DNA of 64,000 bases, taken from positions 37,479 through 101,478 of the forward strand of contig BCJJ01000042.1 of NCBI GenBank assembly GCA_039545355.1, read 5' to 3'. The translations under genes were made by a program, and so were the position numbers. The notes under the pieces were generated by a model, which searched no databases, was not told the origin of the DNA, and saw nothing but the letters and a program-made list of their open reading frames with translations. The stretch comes from Trichosporon coremiiforme (Eukaryota; Basidiomycota; Tremellomycetes; Trichosporonales; Trichosporonaceae). This document shows positions 56,773-64,000 of this stretch, one piece after another. The number at the start of each line of letters is the position of its first letter. Within the stretch, counting starts at the first letter, position 1.

Positions 56773-58331
56773 CTACTGGTAGCGGAAGCCCTCGTGACCT
56801 TCAAGTACAGCTAGACCTCGGTTGGCGCGCATGTTTGCCCGGACCATGTACAGCTTTAGGCCTGCCGCCGCAAAGATCATGACACCGTTCATGGCGACAG
56901 TGAGCCAGACGCCCGTGGGGTAGCCTCGAGCCGCCTCGGACTCCTTGAACGCAACGGCTGCGATAATGCCTCCGATACCGCCAAACGCAATGACGACCGC
57001 GGATGTGAACGCACGCTTGCTCTGCGCTCTGATGTTTGCTTGCGACCAACTGAGGATCAGTGGGCAGATACCATTCGACCCCGCGCAAGCAAGCTGCCGT
57101 TAGCACTGGCGCATGTAGACTGACTTACGAAGACGCCAAAGTAGCGAGCACCTTTCTGACCCTTTGGCAGTTGCGAGTACACCATGGTTCCCGTGATCAT
57201 GACGACGGCATCAAAGATGACGACTTGCGACCTCCACTTCGTCCTGTCTGCAATGAAAGCAAGAGTGATGGTCTGGATCATCATCCAGATCTGGGGTGGA
57301 CAGATGAGAATCTGGGACAGGGCGTTGCTAAAACCCATCGACGCTAGAATTCTAAGATGAGCGCTCAGAGCAGCATGTTGAACTCACCGTGGTTGGAAGA
57401 AAGCCAGCGAATACCCGCCCATCGTCCCGCAACAGAAACAGTATCCCCATATCCAGATCTTGGGGTCTCTGACGTATCGAAGTATCTTGTGCATGTCGAG
57501 CTTATCGGCGTCGGCATCGGCGCGGTCCCGCTGGATGCGAGTAGTGACAATGTGGCGCTCTTTTTCTGTCAAGAACGTGGCACGATCCGGGAAGTCCTGG
57601 ATGCCGAGATACGTCGTAATGGCAACGAGGACGGTGAGCACACCACAGAGTAGGAAGATCCACTGCCAGCCAGCGAGTCCGCGCTTTCCGTCGAGGTGCG
57701 AGAAGCCCCAGGTCATGATCCCCGCGAGACCCGCCATGACGCATGACACGGTGAAGAAGATCGAGTTACGACTCGCCATGTTGCGGCGTGGATACCAGCA
57801 TGCCAGCAGATACGCAGCGCCGGGAAGAGGGCAGCTCTCGAACATGCCGAGAAGAAGACGCTGAACGACGAGGTGGGTCCATGAGGTGGCGAACGTCATG
57901 GTGATCATCACGATGCCCCAGAGGAGGACGGCGGTGCCGAGCCACCAACGAGGGCCAAAACGTCTCAAACCCAACTGCGATGGCAGTTCACAGACGATGT
58001 ATGTCAAGAAGAACACCAAGGTGATAATGCTGAAGCGCATACCCACTCCAAGGCCGAGAGTGTGTTGCATAGCCATGTTGTTCGCTTGACGGGCGAGTGA
58101 GACGTTGTTCCGGTCGATCAGTGAGATGCTGTACATGGCGGAGAGGATGGGCACGATTCGCAGGTCTATCTTGCGCGTGAGGCGCTTTACCTCGATGGGA
58201 TCGAAACCATCATCGATGCTCTTGAATGAAGGGTAGGGGCGGGTGAGCTTGAGGCTGTCGTCGCCGTTGACACTCGAAGGTAGGTGATCATCATCGTACC
58301 CAGGGTTCTTCTCGTCGTACCGGATACTCAT
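56773..58331 (-). CDS. MFS transporter, anion:cation symporter (Dal5/Tna1 type)
   Basis: Plasma-membrane carrier of 495 aa. Exons 58331-57388, 57351-57129 and 57093-56773; introns 36 and 35 nt. Seen: cytosolic acidic N-terminus, KIDLRIVPILSAMYSISLIDRNNVSLARQ (first helix with the family's D-R-N signature), LGLRRFGPRWWLG in the first loop, then helices with GMFESCPLPGAAYLLACWYPRR, and about 12 membrane segments overall, splices falling between helices 7-8 and 9-10. Substrates in the family are organic anions such as allantoate, nicotinate or aromatic acids; it could import the monooxygenase substrate (inferred). A TATA box lies close upstream. Confidence 0.94.
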
Positions 58332-59109
58332 TGCTGGTAGGGGGCAGGTACGGGTAACGAGTCAGCAGATAGAGTGCGCTGGCTTTTATACAGCACATGG
58401 GAGTGTCTGAACGGTCAAGACGACTATCCGGTCTTGATGCCTTATCCAAGTCCCACCGCTGCACTCCATGGCCGCGAACGGGCCGATTAGTGGCGGTTAA
58501 TCTTCTGCTGATTACGGGCAACATGGCGTTTTGCGTCAGCACATGTGCGACGAAGCAACGTTGCTTCCGATACATCGCGTCTATGTGCAGCCAGATGACG
58601 AGCAACATTCGGATGGCGTTTGCCCATGCAGCAACCTTGCTCCACGGACAAGTCGTCGACGTTCGTTTCTACGCGTCGTACTAATATTCGTCGGGGACAG
58701 GGGTGGGTCGGGGATCGGCGAGTCATCTTCTGTGAGCATGTGGAGTTCCATTGACGGTTATCGCAATCATCTTTGAGTTCGGCAGCGCACATCTGGAACG
58801 CTAGAGCGCCACATTCCAAGTACGTACGCGCTGAGCATCTCCCATAGCTTCCATGTTACCCTCTAGAATCGCCGCGTTTGCCGTTCACTCTCGATTGTCG
58901 GTTAGCCCAAGCTGTCACAGACATTCCCTCCTCTAATGGGGACAACTGCTCTGCAGTGCATCCGCACCCCAGGGGCAGCGTCTGTCGTGGAACGAATCGA
59001 TATCGCACTCAAAAGCATGATAGACCGCGATGTTACGTAATCCATGAAGCTTAATAAGCATCTGCGGAGTAGAACTGCCAGCACATCTGTTTACGTAAAA
59101 ACAGCCCAA
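58332..59109. other. Intergenic, MFS promoter side
   Basis: 778 bases between the MFS start and the tRNA-Met gene. Contains the TATA box listed separately. No gene seen. Confidence 0.5.
58383..58390 (-). promoter_or_regulatory. TATA box of the MFS gene
   Basis: Minus-strand TATAAAAG, a consensus TATA box, 52-59 bases upstream of the ATG at 58331. The leader would be very short. Confidence 0.7.
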
Positions 59110-59194
59110 GCCCCTATAGTACAATGGTTAGTACGCGAGTCTCATATGCGTAAAAAGCAATCTCTAGATCTCAGTTCGATTCTGAGTGGGGGCA
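59110..59194 (+). tRNA. tRNA-Met(CAT), elongator, with 13-nt intron
   Basis: Acceptor GCCCCTA/TGGGGGC, D arm GTAC-AATGGTTA-GTAC, T arm CTCAG-TTCGATT-CTGAG, discriminator A. The loop CTCATA is followed by a 13-nt intron (59147-59159) and A38; anticodon CAT. The T loop TTCGATT and the AGTCTCATA..ATCT core fit the elongator rather than the initiator. The intron can fold as TGC/GCA around an A-rich loop. Apart from one base in the D stem and the intron, it is identical to the copy at 61647-61718. Confidence 0.92.
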
Positions 59195-59754
59195 CGAAAT
59201 CTTTTGGGCACCCCGATTAAGGTGCGTGATTTTTGGTGCGGCGTTCGATGGCGTCTTCGGTGCCCAACGGGAGCTCGAGGGCGAGTCGCGTCGGCCAGCG
59301 GTGCTCACCCGGAGACACGCGGGGGCCCGGCGTGATTTTCGAACTCATGCAGGGCTGAGTGCGCAAGCACGCGTGACCGATCGCCGAAGCGAGGCATTTC
59401 AGACCTCACCGCAGAGTCAGCAGCCGAGCCTCACCGCAGCTAGCCTCCACACCTCCACCATTCGGTGACGGTCGGACTTCACCCGGCCGAAAACACACTC
59501 ATAACTGGCTCATCGTCTCCTTTCGCAGCACTTTGTTCTAGCCTGTAACCACCGCGCGCTCACACTCTCGTACTGCAACCCGTCGTCGACTGTAGTGCGT
59601 TCTCTTTCGCTCCCATCGACGTTCGGACGCCCAGCGATCTCGGCGAACATCGGACACCCGAAACCGAAAAAGCCCCACGCAACACGCTGCCGAGAGCAGA
59701 CCGTGGAGCTGACATCCAACATCTGCAGGTTGACACGCGCAGTCTAACTACAGC
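59195..59754. other. Promoter region of the CDF gene
   Basis: 560 bases between tRNA-Met and the transporter ATG. A T-rich run near 59200-59212 may end RNA polymerase III transcription, and a C/T-rich leader precedes the ATG. No gene. Confidence 0.45.
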
Positions 59755-61329
59755 ATGCTTCCGCTAATGCGCGCGGGACTCCGTGCTGCGCCGGGGTCGA
59801 GCCGGCGGATATCGAGCTTACGAACACTGCGGACGCCGAGCGTCAAGGTTCAGTCCGTGCCGGCGCGATGGGCCGACTCGTGTTGGGGCTGCTCGCGGCG
59901 ATGGCACTCTAGCGACTCGAAGCCGCCCTCGAACACGAACGCGACGTCATCACAGTCCTCCCAGTCGACCCAGTCCTCTTCCTCCTCTTCCGACGCTTCT
60001 ACCTCATCGAGCTCGACCAGATCGACGAGCACGACGAGTACGGACTCTCATGCTGGCCACGACCACGCCGAGGCGTCATCCACGATGAAGAAGCCCGCCC
60101 AACACAGTCATGGACACGACCACGACCACTCTCACGGGGGCATCTTCCACACGCACGCGCACGATCACAGCGAGGGCGCCGAGCAGCTCATCACGGCGCT
60201 GAAGTCAGGCAAGCTCGACCGCGGAACGGCAATCACTCTGATCGGTCTCGCTTCGAACGTGGGTCTGACGGTCGCGAAGGGCGTGGCGGGTCTAGCCATG
60301 AATTCTGCCTCCCTGCTCGCCGAGGCGGGCCACTCGCTCTCCGACCTGCTCGGTGACTTCGTGACACTCGCGACGTGGCGTATCTCGCGCAAACCGCCCG
60401 ACGACAAGTTCCCCTTCGGCTACGCCAAGTTCGAGACGTTCGGCACCCTGGCCGTCTCGGTGATTCTCATCGGCGGCGCGATCGGCATCGGTCTGCACTC
60501 TTACCACCTCCTGCTCCAGACGCTCATGCCGTACCTGGAGAGTCTACCTGCTGACTCGACGTTGGCGGGCCTGAAGAACTGGCTGCCGAATAGTGTGCCG
60601 AGCCCGCTACTCGAGATGTTCCACAGCCACGGAGCCGGCGGACACGACCACGGCGCCGAGGGACACGTGCACGCCGCAACCGAGCCTGGAGCGATCCTGA
60701 ACCCGCACGCTGCCTGGTTCGCCCTTGCCTCGGTGGTGATCAAGGAGTGGCTGTACCAGGCGACGAACAAAGTGGCGAAGCAGGAGAACTCGCCTGTCTT
60801 GCGCGCGAATGCGCTTCACCACCGCGCCGACGCGCTGACGTCGCTCGTGGCGCTGACGTCCATCCTCGGATCGAGCTTCACGAGCTACCACTGGCTCGAT
60901 CCCGTGGGCGGTATCGCCGTCTCGTTTTTCATCCTGCAGCAGGGTCTCTCGCTCTCAAAGCAGGCTTTCATGGAGCTGCTCGACGTCGGCATCGATGCCA
61001 AGACCAAGAAGAGCATAGAGGGCACGATCGGCGACCTCGTCGACGGCAAGAACCTCATCGCCTGCCGCAACGTGCGCGGAACCCGCAGCGGAGGACAGAT
61101 GATGCTCGACCTCACGATTGTGGTGCCGCCTGAGATGAGCGTGGCCAAGTCGCACGCCATCGAGCTCTCCGTCCGTGACAGGATCATGAACTCGCGCACC
61201 GATACGCGCGAGGTCAAGGTCCACGTCCACGGCCAGGGGGAGAACGACGGCCCCAACGGGCCGTTCGGGAGCCCCGCGTCGACGAACGGAAACGGCATCA
61301 ACAACGACTTCTCTAGACATGGGTGCTAA
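59755..61329 (+). CDS. Mitochondrial-type cation diffusion facilitator
   Basis: Divalent metal transporter, 524 aa, one exon. The first 50 residues are Arg/Ser-rich and almost free of acidic residues (MLPLMRAGLRAAPGSSRRIS), a likely mitochondrial presequence, followed by a Ser/Thr tract and a His-rich segment (HSHGHDHDHSHGG). Membrane helices hold the CDF metal sites SLLAEAGHSLSDLLGDF (HxxxD) and ANALHHRADALTSLV (HHRAD). PPDDKFPFGYAKFETFGTL is the family's cytosolic loop signature. A second His-rich loop lies between helices (HSHGAGGHDHGAEGHVH). The C-terminal domain ends with a VKVHVHG strand. It most resembles MMT/ZnT9-like carriers; whether the metal is Fe, Zn or Mn is open. Flanked by two tRNA-Met genes. 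Confidence 0.93.
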   Translation: MLPLMRAGLRAAPGSSRRISSLRTLRTPSVKVQSVPARWADSCWGCSRRWHSSDSKPPSNTNATSSQSSQSTQSSSSSSDASTSSSSTRSTSTTSTDSHAGHDHAEASSTMKKPAQHSHGHDHDHSHGGIFHTHAHDHSEGAEQLITALKSGKLDRGTAITLIGLASNVGLTVAKGVAGLAMNSASLLAEAGHSLSDLLGDFVTLATWRISRKPPDDKFPFGYAKFETFGTLAVSVILIGGAIGIGLHSYHLLLQTLMPYLESLPADSTLAGLKNWLPNSVPSPLLEMFHSHGAGGHDHGAEGHVHAATEPGAILNPHAAWFALASVVIKEWLYQATNKVAKQENSPVLRANALHHRADALTSLVALTSILGSSFTSYHWLDPVGGIAVSFFILQQGLSLSKQAFMELLDVGIDAKTKKSIEGTIGDLVDGKNLIACRNVRGTRSGGQMMLDLTIVVPPEMSVAKSHAIELSVRDRIMNSRTDTREVKVHVHGQGENDGPNGPFGSPASTNGNGINNDFSRHGC

Positions 61330-61646
61330 AGCTGCTGAGCAGGCGATCGAGCGAGCGGAAGCGATGTAACAGATCATGAGATGTATGACACTAGATTGCA
61401 GCCTTCCAGAACCTCGATGGCCAGGGGTACGCACACCTCAATCACGATGCACCGCCCCGAATCATAACTCACTTGTCTATCCTTCCACAATTTCCAGAAC
61501 ACTCCTCAGACGGGACCAGCGTGTTTCTGCAAGTCGCACTCCACCGAACGCAAACGCAGTGCGCGTGCCAAAAGCACCTCTGCGTGCAAACCGCAAAAGC
61601 TTCGAGCCCTTCTTCGTCTGTTACAACTCGGAAGTACTCCCTTTCG
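61330..61646. other. 3' flank of the CDF gene
   Basis: 317 bases between the transporter stop and the second tRNA-Met gene. No feature seen. Confidence 0.5.
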
Positions 61647-61718
61647 TGCCCCCACTCAGAATCGAACTGAGATCTAGAGATTATGAGACTCGCGTACTAA
61701 CCATTATACTATAGGGGC
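61647..61718 (-). tRNA. tRNA-Met(CAT), elongator, intronless
   Basis: 72-nt minus-strand gene with the same arms as the copy at 59110: acceptor GCCCCTA/TGGGGGC, loop CTCATAA with anticodon CAT, T arm CTCAG-TTCGATT-CTGAG. It differs by one D-stem base (T for C) and by lacking the 13-nt intron. The few bases after the 3' end (CGAAA) are also shared. Confidence 0.95.
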
Positions 61719-62234
61719 TGTGAGCTTGGATGCTGATCACGGAAGCTGGCGGCGGCGGCGTGCTTTTGTGTAGTGTCGAGGAGAGAAGTAACGGCGAGGA
61801 ATGAAGTAAGATGATGAGGAAGGGAAGTGTGGAAGGGTGGGCAAGGAATGGAGGTTGCGTGATGATTAGCGCGCGGGCGACATCGGACGAAGGTGAGGTG
61901 TATGTCTTGAGCTCAAGAGCGCCTAGAAGCCCAGAATGGAAACGCACATACGCACAGGAGGCATCAGCGCTATCACTGGGACATGAAAGTCTCGCCAGTC
62001 CGAAGAGCACGGCGCAAGTAGGCGCGGATTTCAGAGGCTGGGGTAACTCGGAAGTCCGAGAATAACAAGGCTCCGAGAATTGAATCTCGGTACGGGGAGC
62101 AAACGAGGTTCGCCGACGAGCGTACGCCGAGTACAAGGGAGCTCCTCCTCGCTCTCAAACGCAAGCGAGCCTGCCGTTGTAGATGCGATCAGCCAACCAG
62201 TGGGAGTCAGGTAGCCTCGAGTAATTACAGACAG
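61719..62234. other. Intergenic region
   Basis: 516 bases. Contains a short hairpin (CCGAG ... CTCGG) near 62068-62085 that resembles a tRNA T arm, but no complete tRNA can be built (see rejected items). No gene supported. Confidence 0.45.
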
Positions 62235-62522
62235 TCACCGAGGAGGCAGCATTGAGATAGTGGCTCGGCGGTCAGAGAAAGAGGTTATTGTTCTCGTGTA
62301 GTTTGGCACGCGGAACTCGGACCAGAGGGTCTCAAGAATCACGCTGATACCACTGAAGCGTGAGCTGTCCTGTCTCAATGCTTGATATGCTCGGAGGGTG
62401 AGGTCAGATATGGAGTTTCGCCACATGAAGATGGCTCCAAGGTCGTCAGGGGTAGGAGATCGAACGTCCGAGACTTTGCGTAAACTCCGATTTGTGCTTC
62501 TCGGAGATCTCACAGGCGACAT
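62235..62522 (-). CDS. Possible small unknown protein or exon
   Basis: A 95-codon frame starting MSPVRSPRSTNRSLRKVSD. The middle (LGAIFMWRNSISDLTLRAYQALRQ) reads like an amphipathic helix, and codons are mixed, as in the micro-exon gene at 41142. No domain, and no neighbouring exons that I could connect. It could be a real small gene, an exon of a multi-intron gene, or chance. Confidence 0.25.
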   Translation of the reverse strand: MSPVRSPRSTNRSLRKVSDVRSPTPDDLGAIFMWRNSISDLTLRAYQALRQDSSRFSGISVILETLWSEFRVPNYTRTITSFSDRRATISMLPPR

Positions 62523-63320
62523 CAGCGTGCTAGCGCGCTATGCTGCTTATGTCTGTTGTATCCTGACAAATCTGTTTTCTGACGAGCATTAAAGAACCCG
62601 GGTAAAGGGGAAGAGAGAGGAGTGATTTAAGCGTGCCACCCTCTGACTCCGCCAACGTGGATGTGACGTCTTCTCGCCACCGCGTCAGGCTCTCATCATC
62701 ACGCCAGTCCGGTCGCTGTGACTCTCGGGGCGAGGGCCGGAGGCATCATGTCTGGCATTTCCGTTGCAACCCCGCACCTCGGTGAGAGCAGATGAGGAAC
62801 ACTCTCACTGGACCTTCCCCGTCACTTGCCGACTGTGGCAGGCTAACGGAAGCACGTAAGTGCGTGCCATCGCCGTAATCACTCTGCTATCTCTGCGCGT
62901 CTCCGGCCATATGGATACTCCGAGAATCTGCACAGACATGCAGGCCTTGCAGGGTCTATTTGCGACTAACCGCCGGGCCGTGTCCAGGCCGCCGAAAATC
63001 AAGGTTCGGCGCCCGGCTCGCCGGCATCTCGCTCGGTCGCTCTAGGTTCCGTTATCGGCACGACTTGCGCGACAGTTGTGATCAGTGCAGTGGGAACGTG
63101 GCATCGAAGCATGGCTGCGCAAGGCAGAGAGGCTCCATCAATGCTGTGCTGCCCCACGGAGAACAGGTGCAGTCGTCAGCGTTCGTTTCTGTGAGAATGA
63201 GTGAATGAGCGTATGGCTGACGCGGTGTTTCAGTGCGGAGCAACGCGGAACCGTAGTGCCAGACGAGGTGCCGAGTGTTTCGAGCGATATGGGCGGAGTT
63301 GAGTCAACTCACGTCAACAT

Positions 63321-63334
63321 GTGTGTGTGTGTGT
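63321..63334 (+). repeat. (GT)7 microsatellite
   Basis: Seven perfect GT dinucleotides in non-coding sequence. Confidence 0.9.
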
Positions 63335-63987
63335 AAGACCTGGACTCCGATCGCTGATCACTCGCTTGTGGATCGGTATGTGCGCCGTTTAATGCATTGC
63401 GCGACTGCGCTTAGGAGGTCGAGAACAAGGGAGACCTTTCCCACAGCACAGGGCCCTTCCAGAAGCATGCATGAAACTAGTGGGGACCAGTGGGGGCTCC
63501 TCTTTTAGCCTGTGTCCCGATGTAGATGCCAAGTACTCTAGGCACGATCCCATCGTTTCGAAATGTGTCTTCATGAGCGCAAACTCGGAGGACATGTCAC
63601 GCTTGCAAGTCACTTTCAGACGGTAGCTCTGAACCTAGATGCGGATCAGCTTATCGCCATGTTACCCGCGTATCAAACGGATCAGCAGGAGCAATGTCGA
63701 CTCGCAAGGGTTGCTCTGATAAGATTGGCATGCGTCGTCGATGCAATGCTCGGTGTCTTCTTCAACTGTTTATGAAGATGCGTAGCTGCTGGAGATCGTC
63801 GTGGTGCGTAGAGATGCTCAGGGTGAAAGCGACCAGGGACGAGACGCGACATGCAGGTTGAGAAGTGCTCGGCGGGATTTCCGATCTTCCCATAGGGCAA
63901 TCCGACGCACCGTCACCTGGCCGGCACGTACACCTGACACACTCCGATAGGATCCTCGCCGAGAATCTATTCTCGGCCCCTTCCTTT

Positions 63988-64000
63988 CCCCCCCCCCCCC
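63988..64000 (+). repeat. C homopolymer at the window edge
   Basis: Thirteen C residues run to the last base. It may continue beyond the window or be an assembly edge effect. Confidence 0.8.

Larger units (their letters stand above)
62523..64000. other. Terminal region without recognised genes
   Basis: About 1.5 kb to the window end. No supportable gene, RNA or mobile element. Contains one GT microsatellite and ends in a C homopolymer. Confidence 0.45.

Noticed and set aside
62066..62140. tRNA-like segment on the minus strand
   Set aside because: A T-arm-like hairpin with TTCAAT in the loop is present, but no matching acceptor stem or standard D and anticodon arms can be placed.
1..64000. 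Intact transposons or CRISPR arrays
   Set aside because: No reverse transcriptase, transposase or integrase motifs, no long terminal repeats and no spaced direct-repeat array were seen.

Overview
The window looks like nuclear DNA of a GC-rich basidiomycete yeast. Gene content (Cdc14, centrin, a RhoGEF, Zn2Cys6 factor, Dal5-type transporter), intron-bearing tRNA genes and very short introns fit Tremellomycetes, most likely Trichosporonales. The lineage is inferred; no marker gene proves it. Almost every multi-exon gene has introns of about 32-55 nt that start GTGAGT/GTAAGT-like and carry a CTGAC or CTAAC branch site a few bases before the AG, so most genes had to be assembled by hand from exons. 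Exon positions are given in each entry.

Layout. 1-5 kb: a Zn2Cys6 transcription factor cut by the window edge, divergent from a short-chain dehydrogenase that converges on a class II aldolase. 5-14 kb: a long gene-poor block. 14.8-18.4 kb: a RhoGEF. 19.6-20.2 kb: tRNA-Asn and tRNA-Val, both with introns. 20.6-23 kb: Cdc14 phosphatase with eight tiny introns. 25.8-29.1 kb: a small unknown protein, a DUF1749 alpha/beta hydrolase and a centrin. 30.3-32.8 kb: a large Ser-rich unknown protein. 35.0-37.4 kb: carnitine acetyltransferase with signals for two organelles. 38.4-40.8 kb: a Gln-rich protein with a BTB-like C-terminus. 41.1-42.2 kb: a small gene cut into about ten exons. 42.4 kb: tRNA-Asp. 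42.9-52.9 kb: a local family of F-box-like paralogs (four genes and one pseudogene) interleaved with an acyl-CoA synthetase and a hotdog thioesterase that both end in peroxisomal targeting tripeptides. 53-58.3 kb: a phenol-hydroxylase-type FAD monooxygenase, a glutathione S-transferase and an anion-symporter-type MFS carrier. 59.1-61.7 kb: a mitochondrial-type cation diffusion facilitator between two inverted, nearly identical tRNA-Met genes, one with and one without an intron. 61.7-64 kb: no confident gene.

How the genes may work together. Acyl-CoA synthetase (ends ARL), thioesterase (ends SKL) and carnitine acetyltransferase (ends GKL) can be read as parts of peroxisomal acyl-CoA handling. 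Monooxygenase, GST and MFS carrier form a plausible aromatic-compound or detoxification group, and the SDR/aldolase pair a plausible sugar-acid group. These groupings rest on neighbourhood only.

The most unusual items are the ultra-short introns, the micro-exon gene at 41.1-42.2 kb, the F-box-like paralog cluster and the tRNA-Met pair.
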